From: Acidimicrobiales bacterium
GTDB lineage: Bacteria; Actinomycetota; Acidimicrobiia; Acidimicrobiales; SZUA-35
Direction of reading: 5' to 3'
NCBI GenBank assembly: GCA_028285495.1
Contig: JANQPB010000026.1
Coordinates: 245,124 to 309,123, forward strand
DNA length: 64,000 bases
The notes under the pieces are model-generated. The model saw only the letters and a program-made list of their open reading frames with translations, searched no databases and was not told the DNA's origin. The position numbers and the translations under genes were made by a program. Position 1 is the first letter of the stretch. Each line of letters starts with the position of its first letter. Shown here piece after piece: positions 27,008 through 36,685 of this stretch.

Positions 27008-27838
27008 TCAACGGGTCGTGTGGCCGTGCCGGACCCGCTTCACCGTCGGATCGGGAACGGGTACGGCGTCGAGCAGACGCCTGGTGTAGTCGTCCTGGGG
27101 GCTGTGACAGACCTGATCGGCGGTCCCCTCCTCGACCAGGGCACCCTGTGACATCACCCCGATCCGATCGCACAGGTGCCGCACGACGGCGAGATCGTGG
27201 CCGATGAAGAGGTAGGACACGCCGGTCTCGTCGCGGAGGTCGGCCAGGAGGTTGATGACCTGGGCCTGGGTGGCGACGTCGAGCGCGCTCACCGCCTCGT
27301 CGAGCACGATCAGACTCGGACTCGACGCCAGCGCCCGGGCGATCGACACCCGCTGGGCCATGCCTCCCGAGAGCTCGGTCGGGCGACGGTCGAGCACGTC
27401 GGTCGGCAGGCGGACGGCGTCGAGCAGTTCTTCACCCCGGGTGCGGGCGGCGGCCGGGTCCTTCATCCCGACCAGGCGCCGCAGTGGCTCGGCCAGGATG
27501 CGGGCGACGGTCATCGCCGGGTTCAGCGAGGCGATCGGGTTCTGGAAGACAGCCTGGATCCGCTGGTGCAGCAGCTGCGGGTCCCGCTTGCGGAGCTCGC
27601 CGACGTCGTCGGTGCCGAGCGTGATCGAACCCGACGTCGGTGCCTGCAGACCGAGCACGCAGCGGCCCGTCGTCGTCTTGCCCGATCCCGACTCCCCGAC
27701 CAGGCCGTAGGCGTCGCCGGCTCCGATGTGGAACGAGACGTCCTTCACCGCGGTGACGGTCTCCCGCCTGAGCGCGAAGGCGCCGCCGCCACGGAACTCG
27801 ACCACCAGGTTCTCCACCCGGAGCAACGACCCGGTCAT
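27008..27838 (-). CDS. Oligopeptide-type ABC transporter ATPase (DppF/OppF-like)
   Basis: ATP-binding subunit of 276 residues. Walker A GESGSGKTT (48-56), Q-loop VFQNP, ABC signature LSGGMAQR, Walker B LIVLDEAVSALD and the H-loop His in FIGHDLAVV are all intact. The start at 27838 overlaps the upstream permease-ATPase fusion by four bases (ATGA); the longer in-frame reading is only its antisense-like extension. With the ATPase half of the fusion it gives the two nucleotide-binding domains of a Dpp/Opp-type importer. Confidence 0.93.
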   Translation of the reverse strand: MTGSLLRVENLVVEFRGGGAFALRRETVTAVKDVSFHIGAGDAYGLVGESGSGKTTTGRCVLGLQAPTSGSITLGTDDVGELRKRDPQLLHQRIQAVFQNPIASLNPAMTVARILAEPLRRLVGMKDPAAARTRGEELLDAVRLPTDVLDRRPTELSGGMAQRVSIARALASSPSLIVLDEAVSALDVATQAQVINLLADLRDETGVSYLFIGHDLAVVRHLCDRIGVMSQGALVEEGTADQVCHSPQDDYTRRLLDAVPVPDPTVKRVRHGHTTR

Positions 27839-29745
27839 GCACCGTCCTCCACGGCGGCGGCGGACAGGAGACATCGGCTGCTGCGGTCCCCGCCGGCCAG
27901 CGTGACGAGATCGACGGGCCCGGCTGCGCACGCATCATGGGCCTGCTCGCACCGGCTGGCGAACCGGCAGCCGACGATCTGCTCGCCCGGGCCGGGAACG
28001 CGACCCGGAATGGTGACGAGCCGGTCCTCGTCGTCGTCGAGCAGCGGGACGCTGGCCAGCAGCGCCCGGGAGTAGGGATGGTCGGGGGTGGCGAAGAGCT
28101 CGTGGACGTCGCCCGTCTCGACCGCCTGACCGGCGTACATCACGACCGCTCGGTCGCAGATCTCGGCCACGACGCCGAGATCGTGGGTGATGAACAGCAT
28201 CGCCATCGAGAGGTCGTCACAGAGCTCGACGAGCAGCTCGAGGACCTGCCGTTGGGTGGTGACGTCGAGCGCGGTCGTCGGCTCGTCGGCGATGATCAGC
28301 GACGGCTCGCTCGCCAGCGCCATGGCGATCATGACCCGCTGGGCCATGCCCCCCGAGAACTGATGGGGGTAGTCACGCAGCCGCTCGCGGGGGTTGGCCA
28401 CGCCGACCCGATCGAGCAGTTCGACCGACCGATCGGTGGCTGCGGCCCTCGAGAGCCCGTGGTGGATGCGCAGGGGCTCGGCCAGCTGATAGCCGACGGT
28501 GAGCGCCGGATTGAGCGACGCGGTCGGGTCCTGGAAGATCATGCCGATCCCGGTCCCCCGCACCTGGGCCATCCGGGCCTCGGTCAGGCCGACCAGCTGC
28601 TGACCGTCGAAGTGGATCCGCGACCCCGGGTCGATGGTGACGCCCCGAGGCAGCAGACCGGCGACCGCCAGTGCGCTGACCGTCTTGCCCGAGCCGCTCT
28701 CGCCGACCAACCCGACGATCTCGCCCGGCCGCAGGTCGACGTCCAACCCGCGGACGGCCGGCGCCGGACCGGTGCTGGTCGGCACGATCACCGAGAGGTT
28801 CCGGACCGACAGCAGGGCCTCGGGGTCGGGATCGGCCGTGTCGTCGACCGCTGGCCGGGCTGCGGTGGTCGCACCGTCGGCCAGGCCGAGCGCGACGCCC
28901 CGTCTGGGCGCCTTGCTCCCGCCGCCGGGACCGGCGGCGAGGACGTCTCGCAGCGTGTCGCCGAGCGTGTTGAAGGCGAGCACCGTGAGGGTGATGGCCA
29001 GCCCGGGCGGCCACGGGATCCACGGGTTGTCGCGCTGGAACGAGCGGGCGTCCCGGAGCATCGAGCCCCACGTGGCATCGGGCTGCTGGACGCCGAGGCC
29101 GAGGAAGCTGAGCGCGGCCTCGATGATCAGGACGGCGGCGAAGCTGATCGTGGTCTGGACGATCAGGGGACCCATCATGTTCGGGAGCAGGTAGCGACCG
29201 AGCACCGTCGTCGTCGGCGCGCCGGACAGTCGCGCCGCCTCGATGAACGGCTCTTCCCGGACCGACAGCACCATGCCCCGCACGAGGCGGATCACCCGCA
29301 ACGAGAAGAGGAAGCCGACGGAGTACATGGCGTTGGTCAGGCCGGGGCCGAGGATGGCGACGATGGCGAAGGCCAGGATCAGACCGGGAAGCGAGAAGAT
29401 CGCATCGACGACCCGCATCACGATGCGGTCCCACCAGCCGCCGGCATAGCCGACGAAGAGGCCGATCGGGAGACCGAGGATCAACGAGATCGACACGGCC
29501 TGCAGACCGGCCAGTGCCGCCGGCCGAGCCGCATCGACGACCCGGGAGAAGGTGTCGCGTCCGAGCTCGTCGGTGCCGAAGTAGTGGGCGCCGCTCGGGC
29601 CCTCGAGCAACGAAGCGAAGTCGGCTGCGTTCGGGTCGTGGGTGGCGACGACGGTGGGGAACAGCGCGCAGAACCCGACGACCGCCAGCCAGATCAGGGG
29701 GATGGTCCCGCTCGGCCGGGTGACGACGCGGCGGAGGACCGCCAT
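27835..29745 (-). CDS. Fused permease (DppC-like) and ATPase (DppD-like) of peptide-type ABC transporter
   Basis: Single polypeptide of 636 residues. Residues 1-270 are an inner-membrane permease with the HYFGTDELGRDTFSRV signature and an EAARLSGA loop. A Gly/Ala/Pro-rich linker (about 270-312) joins it to an ATPase with Walker A GESGSGKT (348-355), FQDPTASLNP, LSGG-type FSGGMAQR and Walker B IIADEPTTALD, ending in the oligopeptide-type Cys-containing tail (VGCRFASRCEQAHDAC). Dpp/Opp systems normally encode these on two genes; fused versions occur in some Actinobacteria. The start at 29745 overlaps the partner permease stop. Confidence 0.92.
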   Translation of the reverse strand: MAVLRRVVTRPSGTIPLIWLAVVGFCALFPTVVATHDPNAADFASLLEGPSGAHYFGTDELGRDTFSRVVDAARPAALAGLQAVSISLILGLPIGLFVGYAGGWWDRIVMRVVDAIFSLPGLILAFAIVAILGPGLTNAMYSVGFLFSLRVIRLVRGMVLSVREEPFIEAARLSGAPTTTVLGRYLLPNMMGPLIVQTTISFAAVLIIEAALSFLGLGVQQPDATWGSMLRDARSFQRDNPWIPWPPGLAITLTVLAFNTLGDTLRDVLAAGPGGGSKAPRRGVALGLADGATTAARPAVDDTADPDPEALLSVRNLSVIVPTSTGPAPAVRGLDVDLRPGEIVGLVGESGSGKTVSALAVAGLLPRGVTIDPGSRIHFDGQQLVGLTEARMAQVRGTGIGMIFQDPTASLNPALTVGYQLAEPLRIHHGLSRAAATDRSVELLDRVGVANPRERLRDYPHQFSGGMAQRVMIAMALASEPSLIIADEPTTALDVTTQRQVLELLVELCDDLSMAMLFITHDLGVVAEICDRAVVMYAGQAVETGDVHELFATPDHPYSRALLASVPLLDDDEDRLVTIPGRVPGPGEQIVGCRFASRCEQAHDACAAGPVDLVTLAGGDRSSRCLLSAAAVEDGA

Positions 29746-30689
29746 CACGACAGGCGCACCCGCGGATCGAAGTAGGCGTAGGACACGTCGATGAGGGTGT
29801 TCATCAGGATGACGGCAACCGCGCTGACCATGACGACGCCCTGGACGAGCGGCAGGTCCTGGGCGAGGACGGCGCCGACCACCTGCACGCCGATGCCCGG
29901 CATCCCGAAGATCTGTTCGACGAGGACGGCACCGCCGAGCATCACCGACGCCTGGAAGCCGACGACGGTGATGACCGGGATGAACGCGTTCTTCATGGCG
30001 TGCACGATCACGACCCGGCGGTAGCGCAGACCCTTGGCCCGTGCGGCCCGGACGTAGGGCCGATCGAGGACATCGAGCAGCCCGCCCCGCATCTGCCGGG
30101 CGATCACCGCGGCGGATCCCAGCCCGAGCGCCAACGATGGCAGGATCAGGTGGTAGATCCACTGGGTGAGGCTCTCGGTCGGGCCGACGTAGCCGATGGC
30201 GGGGAACCAATCGCGCTGGACGCCGAAGTAGAAGGCCAGCAGCACCGCAACCCAGAAGTTCGGTACGGCCAGGCCGGTGGCGGTGAGCAACGAGATGAGG
30301 CGATCGGTGAGCCGGCCCTGACGCAGGGCGGCGACCGTTCCACCGACGACCCCGATCAGGAGCGAGACGACGAGACCGCCGCTCGCAACCGAGATCGTGA
30401 CGGGGAAGCGCTCGACCAGGGTGTCGCTGACCTCGCGGGAGGTGACGAGCGACCGGCCAAAATCACCCCGGACGGCCCCGCTGGCCCAATTCCAGTACTG
30501 CTCGATGAGCGGACGATCGAGCCCGAGCTCGGCGTCGAGCTCGGCGACGGCCTCGGGCGTCGCCCCCTCCCCCAGGATCGTCTCCGACGCCGAGCCCGGG
30601 ATGAGGTGGACCAGCCCGAAGGCCAGTAGCGACACCAGGAAGACGAGGGGAACCGCCGCGACCAGTCGGAACGCGAGAGTCGGGGCCAC
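29745..30689 (-). CDS. Peptide-type ABC transporter permease (DppB-like)
   Basis: Inner-membrane permease of 314 residues, GTG start at 30689. It has the N-terminal helix, the periplasmic ELGLDRPLIEQYWNWASGAVRGDFGRS segment that is diagnostic of DppB/OppB, five further helices, and the EAA-type loop DRPYVRAARAKGL. It pairs with the permease half of the fusion protein encoded immediately downstream (overlap ATGA). It starts 6 bp after the stop of the binding-protein gene, so all subunits are co-transcribed. Confidence 0.93.
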   Translation of the reverse strand: MAPTLAFRLVAAVPLVFLVSLLAFGLVHLIPGSASETILGEGATPEAVAELDAELGLDRPLIEQYWNWASGAVRGDFGRSLVTSREVSDTLVERFPVTISVASGGLVVSLLIGVVGGTVAALRQGRLTDRLISLLTATGLAVPNFWVAVLLAFYFGVQRDWFPAIGYVGPTESLTQWIYHLILPSLALGLGSAAVIARQMRGGLLDVLDRPYVRAARAKGLRYRRVVIVHAMKNAFIPVITVVGFQASVMLGGAVLVEQIFGMPGIGVQVVGAVLAQDLPLVQGVVMVSAVAVILMNTLIDVSYAYFDPRVRLS

Positions 30690-30695
30690 CGCTAC

Positions 30696-32327
30696 CTACG
30701 AGGCCGGCGCCATGTCGCGGATGTACAGGCCGATCGTGATGTTGTCCCACAGCACCGCTTCGGTGACCTCGGGGTCGTAGCCGGAGATGGTCGGGTTGCG
30801 GTAGATGGGCACGATCCACGCCGAGTCGTAGGCCTCCTGCAGCATCGCTCGGTACGCAGCGTCCCGCTCCTCCTCGGACCCTGCGGCCAGCGCGGCCTGG
30901 TAGGGCTCGATCACCGCGGGAACGGCCACGTCCCACGGGTTCCAGATCGTCGGGGGCGACAGCCAGTTGCCGAAGGCCGTGTCGGCGTGGACGCTCGACC
31001 AGATCGTGACCGATGCACCGACCTGTTGCTGCGCGACCTCCGTGACGTTCTGACCGGGCTGCACATCGCGGATGGTCATCGTCACGCCGCCCTCGGCCAG
31101 CATGGCTGCGAGCGCCTGATGCCAGGCGTTGAAGATGCCCCAGCTCGGGACGTCGAACGTCAGATCGCTCACGCCGGCCTCGGCCAGCAGCTCAGCGGCA
31201 CGCTCGGGGTCGTAGGGGAATCCCTCGTAGCCGTCGATGTACCAGGGCGAACCCTCGTCGAACACCTGGACCGCCGGCGTGCCGAGACCGCGGGTGACCG
31301 AGGCACCCCAGCCCTCGCGGTTGATGAGGTGGGCGATGGCCTGGCGCACGCGCTCGTCCGCGAACTCGGGGATGAGGTTGCCGCCGATGTCGTGGAAGTG
31401 CACGAAGGTGAAGTTGGCTGGCGCCTGGGCCACCGGGAAGCCTGCGGCCTCCGCATCCGCGAGTTGGAAGACCCGCACGGTTGCGACGTCGGCCTCACCG
31501 CTCACGAGCGCGTTGTAGCGGGCTTCGTCGTCGGTCAGCGTGGTGAAGGTGACCCGCTCGAAGCCCTGGTCCTCGGGATCCCAGTAGTCCGGGTTGGCCT
31601 CCAGGCCGAGCTCGGACTCGTTCCGCGTCACGATCCGGTACGGGCCCGTGCCGGCGGAGACCGCGCCGGATGCGAGATCATCGGGCGAGACGTTCGGGTT
31701 CATCATCATGCCCGGGAAGCGTGCGAGGTTGTTGAGGAGGTCGGGGTCGGGACCGGTCATCGTGAACACGACCTCGGTCGGCGACACGACCTCGACGCTC
31801 TCGACGTTCGCCATGAGCGCTCCGGTCGTCCCCGGCGTTGCCTTGGCCTTCTCGATGTTCCATTTGACCGCGTCGGCGTCGAACGGCGTTCCGTCGTGGA
31901 ACGTCACACCTTCGCGCAGGGTGAAGCGCGCCTCGGTCGGGGTGATCTCCCACTCGGTGGCGAGGCCCGGCTCGATCGTGTTGTCGGCCTGCTCATTCAC
32001 CAGACCGTCGTAGACGAGCGAATAGAAGATCATCCCGAAGTCGCGGTTCTCGGTGTGGGCATCGAACGATCCCGGCCCGAGCGGAACGACGTAGCGGAGC
32101 TCCGCCGCGCCGGTCGATGCACTGGCCTCGCCCTCGGTGGCGGCATCGTCGTCCGATGACTCGCTCGAGGCATCGTCCGATGAGTCGGCAGCGTCGTCGC
32201 CGTCGGCGTCCGTTGCGGATGCCGCGGCATCCTCGTCGGCACCGGCGTCGTCATCGTCGTCGCCCCCACACGAGGCAGCGATCAACCCGACGATCAGCAC
32301 CAGCACGAGCAGCTTGCGGACGCGCAT
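30696..32327 (-). CDS. Family 5 extracellular solute-binding lipoprotein
   Basis: Substrate-binding protein of the Dpp/Opp type, 543 residues. Signal peptide with lipobox LIAASC (Cys20), then an acidic, Ser/Asp-rich spacer to about 70. The SBP_bac_5 body has the LREGVTFHDGTPFDADAVKWNIEKA block and FADERVRQAIAHLINRE. These proteins carry peptides, but also nickel chelates, glycosides and other small molecules; given the catabolic surroundings the cargo may be the pathway substrate. A strong GGGGAGAAGG ribosome-binding site precedes the ATG. First gene of the transporter operon, 59 bp after the regulator gene on the same strand. Confidence 0.93.
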   Translation of the reverse strand: MRVRKLLVLVLIVGLIAASCGGDDDDDAGADEDAAASATDADGDDAADSSDDASSESSDDDAATEGEASASTGAAELRYVVPLGPGSFDAHTENRDFGMIFYSLVYDGLVNEQADNTIEPGLATEWEITPTEARFTLREGVTFHDGTPFDADAVKWNIEKAKATPGTTGALMANVESVEVVSPTEVVFTMTGPDPDLLNNLARFPGMMMNPNVSPDDLASGAVSAGTGPYRIVTRNESELGLEANPDYWDPEDQGFERVTFTTLTDDEARYNALVSGEADVATVRVFQLADAEAAGFPVAQAPANFTFVHFHDIGGNLIPEFADERVRQAIAHLINREGWGASVTRGLGTPAVQVFDEGSPWYIDGYEGFPYDPERAAELLAEAGVSDLTFDVPSWGIFNAWHQALAAMLAEGGVTMTIRDVQPGQNVTEVAQQQVGASVTIWSSVHADTAFGNWLSPPTIWNPWDVAVPAVIEPYQAALAAGSEEERDAAYRAMLQEAYDSAWIVPIYRNPTISGYDPEVTEAVLWDNITIGLYIRDMAPAS

Positions 32328-32386
32328 GACCTTCTCCCCTTCAGCTGTTGGTTGCCTGAGTCTCCGTCCGACGACCGATCACGTCT

Positions 32387-34876
32387 TCACCCCTCTGGGG
32401 TGTTCCAATGCGGGCTCAGACCATTGGCCTCGGCGAACTCCGCCGCCTGCCGCCGACTCGCGACGCCGAGCTTGCGGTAGAGGCTCCGGGTGTGGCTCTT
32501 GACCGTGTTCGGCGAGAGGTGGACCTCGCGGCTGATCTCCTTCAGCGTGAGCCGGGTCAGCAGGAGACCGAGGATCTCGGACTCGCGCGACGTCAGGTTC
32601 AGCCGCTCCAACGTCACCGATCGCGCCGACGGCGCGATCGCACCGACCCGCTGCAGGAACTGGGGCCGAACCTCCCGGGTGAGGTCACCGCCCTCGAGCA
32701 GCCCGTCGGGGAAGAACATCACCACCGGACCGGTGAGTCCGCACTCGTCCGCGGTCCGCACCGCGGCCACCACGTCGGCGTCGAGACCGAGCCGATGCTT
32801 CAGCAGCTCGGCCGCAACGGTGAACCGGGGCCCGGCGTTCTTCACCCGCAGGTCGTCGGGCAGCAGGGCGATGGCTCGTTCGCACTGGTCGAGCTCGACC
32901 AGCAGCCCTGCGACCCGGAGCCGGCTACCGACGTGTTGCCCGCCGATCCGTTCGACATGCGCCACCGCCTGGGCTGCGCCGGCGGTGTCACCCTTCGAGT
33001 GGAGGACCACTGCGGTCTCCGCCGCCAGGCGGGCATCGAGGATCGGTTCGTTCCGCGGTGCGCTGCGCTGGACGAGATCCAGCATCGCCAATGCGGCGTC
33101 GGGGTCACGATCGCCGATCAGGCGCGCATACCGGAGGCGGATCGACGCCATGGTGGTCGGATACCCGTAGTCGGCGGTCCGGTCGACGAGGGCGGCCAAC
33201 CGAGCCTCGGCGCGGTCCCGGTCGCCGCGTTCGATCTCGACCAGGGCCTCGGCCAACTCGAGGTCGGGTACGACGCGGCCGTCGACGCCCCGGGCGAGCT
33301 CGAGCGCGAGGCGTGCGGACTCGATGCGTTCGGTCGCCTCGGCCAGGTACCCGGCCTCGGCTGCGGCCAGGGCGGCGACGGCCGGGAACTTGATGCGGGT
33401 CATGGTCACGACACCGCGATGCACACACGCCTCGATGGCGTCCATGTCGCCGATCGAGTCCTCGTATCGGCCCCGCCACCGTGCGATCTCGAGCCGTTGC
33501 ATGAGGGCCATGGCGGTGACGCTCGACGCCGACGACCCGGCGAGCTCGACCGCGCGGTCGGTGGCGGCGAGCGCCGCGTCGTGATCGAAGCCGACACGGT
33601 GGGCGAAGGCCCGCAGGGTGGCGATGTGGGCGTGCTCGACCTCGTCCAGGCCCGCCTCGGCTTCGACGACCGAGCACCAGTCGAGCAGTGCCCGGGGTCC
33701 GGTGGTCTCGAACAGCGCCCAGGCCAGGGCCTGGCCGACATCGATGTCGAACCGGACCTCGGCCGGCATGTCCGCATACCATTCGACCACCGTCGCACCC
33801 TGCTGGGCGGTGACGATCCGGGGGCCCTGGCCGCTCGCCAGCCGAGCGGCCTCGCGCGGGCGCTCGAGGGCGAGCAGGAGGTTCACCGCCTCGTCGAGCA
33901 TGCCATTCGCCGCGAACCAGCCGGACGCCGCTTCGCGAACCTCGCGCAACTGCTCGGCCGAGGCGAACGAGTCGAGTTCGCGGCGGAGCACCTCTCGCAG
34001 TTGCGGGTGGATCGCGAAGCTCCGTTGGCCGCCCCGGTCGCTGGTCACGACGGCCGGCGAGAGGCCGACGACGGCGGCCTGGAGGTCACCAGCCGGGACG
34101 TCGACCAGCTCCTGAAGGAGCTCGGGCGTCCAGTTGGCGAAGAGGCTGGCCCAGCGCAGTGCCGTTCGGCAGGTGTCGGGCATCTCGTCGAGCACGAAGC
34201 CCCGCAGGTACCCCTCGGTGCGGGTCGCCGTGTCGGGTCCGGCCAGTCTGACGAGGGCCGGCCATCCCTCGGTGAGCTCCCACACGCCGGCCGCCGAGGT
34301 GGGGTCCGACCGGTCGGTGATGAGCCCGGTCTCGCTGGCGTCGAACGAGAGCCGCCCGGCGTCGACGTCGGTGACGAGGCCCCGCCCGCGCAGACGATCG
34401 AACGATGGCGCCTGACCACCCCGGCAGCTGACGACGAACCGGGTGTGCCCGCCGAGGATGTCGATCATGTCGGCGGCCTCGTCGCAGACGACCGGGGGCA
34501 ACTCGGTGAAGTCGTCGAGCACGACGAGCGGGGCACGGAGCGACAGGAGGGCGTCCATCGCCCCGTTTCGACCGCCCCCTGTCTCGCGGCCGGCGGCCGA
34601 GCGGATCAGCGACCACAGCGTTGCCTCGTCATCGCCTCGATGCAGCGAGGCCCAGCAGACCTCGCCTGGCCAGGCGCTGGCGACCTGCGCGGCGAAGGTC
34701 GTCTTGCCGGACCCCGCAGCACCCGACACGACGACCACCGGGGTGCGATCGAGCGACGCCAGGACCTCCCCGACCAGTTCGGTGCGCCGGAGCTCATCGG
34801 CCGCACGGGCGGGACGAGCGGTCCTCAGCTCCAGAACGAGATCGCTTGCAGGCACCGTCGTTCGTGTCTGCGTCAC
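32387..34876 (-). CDS. MalT-like LuxR-family (STAND) transcriptional regulator
   Basis: Large regulator of about 829 residues. An NTPase domain begins with Walker A SGAAGSGKTT (about 51-60) and has a LVVLDDFTEL Walker B. A long TPR-like helical region follows, and a C-terminal LuxR helix-turn-helix (LTSRESEILGLLLTRLTLKEISREVHLSPN...) ends the protein. MalT-type proteins activate transcription when an inducer and ATP are bound. It lies just upstream of the transporter operon on the same strand. GTG 34876 is preferred, with a GGGGG stretch upstream; ATG 34897 is possible but falls within an AT-rich promoter-like block containing TTTCGAAA. Confidence 0.85.
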   Translation of the reverse strand: MTQTRTTVPASDLVLELRTARPARAADELRRTELVGEVLASLDRTPVVVVSGAAGSGKTTFAAQVASAWPGEVCWASLHRGDDEATLWSLIRSAAGRETGGGRNGAMDALLSLRAPLVVLDDFTELPPVVCDEAADMIDILGGHTRFVVSCRGGQAPSFDRLRGRGLVTDVDAGRLSFDASETGLITDRSDPTSAAGVWELTEGWPALVRLAGPDTATRTEGYLRGFVLDEMPDTCRTALRWASLFANWTPELLQELVDVPAGDLQAAVVGLSPAVVTSDRGGQRSFAIHPQLREVLRRELDSFASAEQLREVREAASGWFAANGMLDEAVNLLLALERPREAARLASGQGPRIVTAQQGATVVEWYADMPAEVRFDIDVGQALAWALFETTGPRALLDWCSVVEAEAGLDEVEHAHIATLRAFAHRVGFDHDAALAATDRAVELAGSSASSVTAMALMQRLEIARWRGRYEDSIGDMDAIEACVHRGVVTMTRIKFPAVAALAAAEAGYLAEATERIESARLALELARGVDGRVVPDLELAEALVEIERGDRDRAEARLAALVDRTADYGYPTTMASIRLRYARLIGDRDPDAALAMLDLVQRSAPRNEPILDARLAAETAVVLHSKGDTAGAAQAVAHVERIGGQHVGSRLRVAGLLVELDQCERAIALLPDDLRVKNAGPRFTVAAELLKHRLGLDADVVAAVRTADECGLTGPVVMFFPDGLLEGGDLTREVRPQFLQRVGAIAPSARSVTLERLNLTSRESEILGLLLTRLTLKEISREVHLSPNTVKSHTRSLYRKLGVASRRQAAEFAEANGLSPHWNTPEG

Positions 34877-34897
34877 CGACCAGCACCCCCTACTCAT

Positions 34898-34935
34898 CGA
34901 AGATAACCAAATATTTCGAAAATAAGTGAGATTGG
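34898..34935 (-). promoter_or_regulatory. AT-rich promoter/operator region of the LuxR-type gene
   Basis: A markedly AT-rich block (about 34900-34935) in otherwise GC-rich DNA precedes the regulator. It contains ATTTCGAAA at 34913-34921, with the palindrome TTTCGAAA at 34914-34921. The same motif, ATTTCGAAAT, is a perfect palindrome at 38498-38507 before another divergent unit. Confidence 0.5.
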
Positions 34936-35120
34936 TCACTGTAGGTTGTTCGACGTGGCGATGCCAGTCGTCCTTCGATTCCCACCGGAAACGCCATGCG
35001 GCCGCCATGACCCCCACCCGGGGCGATGCGACGAGGTCGCCACCATGCGAGGCCGCTGCCGCCATCGCCGCCATCATCGCGAGGCGCCGACCTCGGCGGA
35101 TGGCGGCGCGGTCCCGCCGC

Positions 35121-36005
35121 TCAGTCCCCGCCGGGAAGCTCGCGGCCCCGGTGGCCGTGGTCGCTGACCCGGACACATCGATTGGTCATCGTGCCGACGA
35201 GATCGACGGTCGTCGTCACGACATCGCTATCCTTCAGGAGCTTGCCCTGCATCATCCCAACGCCGGCCGGCGTGCCCGAGAAGATGACATCGCCAGGCCG
35301 GAGCGTGGTGATCCGTGAGAGGTAGGCGACGAGGGTCGGGATCGAGAAGATCAGGCTCGCCGTCGTGCTGTCCTGGCGAACCTCGCCGTTGACCTCACAC
35401 ACGACCCGGACGTCCTCCAGGTCGTCGTACTGATCGATCGACACCAACGTCGGGCCGATCGGGCCGAACGTGTCGAACGACTTGCCCAGGTCGAAGTGGG
35501 GCGGCCGCGACGCCATCTGCAGCGGACGGTCGGACACGTCCTGGCCGGCCGAGAGGCCGGCGACGTGGCTCCAGGCGTCGGCCTCGTCGATGTCCTTTCC
35601 CCCGGGCCCGATCACCACGACGATCTCGCCCTCGTAGTCGACGCCGTCGCTTCGCAACTCGATGTCGTCGTTCGGGCCGACGATGCACGACGGGAACTTG
35701 GCGAACACGATCGGTGACTCGGGAAGATCCATCGAGGCCTCGTCGGCGTGGGCCTTGTAGTTGAGACCGATCCCGAACGAGTTCCGGGGCGACGGGACCG
35801 GCGAACCGAGGTCGGCGCCGTCGAGGGCGCCCGTCGGCTCGGCGTCGGCCAGGCCGGCCGAGAGCTCGGCCAGCCGGTCGAGAGCGGCCAGCGCCGCCAT
35901 CGGATCACTGCCCAGTGCGCCTCCGCTCACGGTCTCCAGGTCGTAGTAGTTGCCGTCCGCCACGAGGGCGGCTCGACCGCCGACATTGGCCAGGGTGTAG
36001 CTCAT
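35121..36005 (-). CDS. Fumarylacetoacetate hydrolase-family protein (module B)
   Basis: FAH-family enzyme of 294 residues with the GIGLNYKAHADEA block, metal ligands E125-x-E127 in DYEGEIVVV and Asp156 in GQDVSDR, and GDVIFSGTPAGVG near the C terminus. This is the subgroup that includes acylpyruvate hydrolases, 2-hydroxyhepta-diene-dioate isomerases and oxaloacetate decarboxylases, consistent with processing a meta-cleavage product. It lies 40 bp downstream of the AhpD-like gene on the same strand, divergent from the extradiol dioxygenase. About 35-40% like the FAH protein of module A by eye in the core motifs only; the two N-terminal domains differ. Confidence 0.9.
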   Translation of the reverse strand: MSYTLANVGGRAALVADGNYYDLETVSGGALGSDPMAALAALDRLAELSAGLADAEPTGALDGADLGSPVPSPRNSFGIGLNYKAHADEASMDLPESPIVFAKFPSCIVGPNDDIELRSDGVDYEGEIVVVIGPGGKDIDEADAWSHVAGLSAGQDVSDRPLQMASRPPHFDLGKSFDTFGPIGPTLVSIDQYDDLEDVRVVCEVNGEVRQDSTTASLIFSIPTLVAYLSRITTLRPGDVIFSGTPAGVGMMQGKLLKDSDVVTTTVDLVGTMTNRCVRVSDHGHRGRELPGGD

Positions 36006-36045
36006 CGTGTGTCCGTTTCTCGCTCGATCAGTCGGGTCGGTCGGT

Positions 36046-36633
36046 TCAGGCGTGCTTGCCGACGTCCCAGCCGGCGCCGGCGAACGCGGAGGAGGCGAAG
36101 GCGGCCGGCTCGTCCTCGAGCTGGGTCGCCATCGTGTCGTTCCAGCGGTTGAGGTAGCCGAACAGCGCGATCACGGCGACGATGGCGACGATCTGCTCGG
36201 TGGAGTAGTGCTTCTTGACCTCATCGAAGTCCTCGGCCGTGACCGCATTCGGGGTCATCCCACCGTGGTAGGCCAGGCGGAGGGCGGCCCGCTCGGCGTC
36301 GGAGAACAGGTCGGAGGTCTCGAACTCCCAGGCCGCGGCGATCTTCGCCGGGTCGGAGCCCTGGTGGGCCGCCGTCGCCCCGGTGTGAGCCTGGCAGTAT
36401 CGGCAGCCCGACGCCGTGCTGGCCACGAGCGAGACCAGGTTCACCAGCTCCCCATCGATGACACCGTTGTTGAGCACGTTGGGAACGAGCCCCATGAAGC
36501 CATCGAAGATCGGCGGGACGTGGGCCATCGTGCGGATCGAGCTCGGCACGAACCCCATCACCATCTCGGCGGTCTGAAAGATCGGCTCGTACTGCTCGAG
36601 GTCATCGCGGTCTATCGGTGGGATGTGAGGCAC
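36046..36633 (-). CDS. AhpD-like/carboxymuconolactone decarboxylase-family protein (module B)
   Basis: All-helical protein of 195 residues. GTG start at 36633 after GGAG; longer in-frame readings run into the divergent promoter and gene. It has the STASGCRYCQAHTGA motif and FGYLNRWNDTMATQLEDEP, both nearly the same as in the module A paralogue at 18304-18903, with an overall alignment possible end to end. Likely role: peroxidase-like detoxification or decarboxylation linked to ring cleavage. It shares a divergent promoter region, including a perfect 17-bp tandem repeat, with the extradiol dioxygenase gene. Confidence 0.88.
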   Translation of the reverse strand: MPHIPPIDRDDLEQYEPIFQTAEMVMGFVPSSIRTMAHVPPIFDGFMGLVPNVLNNGVIDGELVNLVSLVASTASGCRYCQAHTGATAAHQGSDPAKIAAAWEFETSDLFSDAERAALRLAYHGGMTPNAVTAEDFDEVKKHYSTEQIVAIVAVIALFGYLNRWNDTMATQLEDEPAAFASSAFAGAGWDVGKHA

Positions 36634-36685
36634 GTTGCATCTCCAGTTCGTCGCTGACGGGCGTACTCTATTCGCTACCACAATG

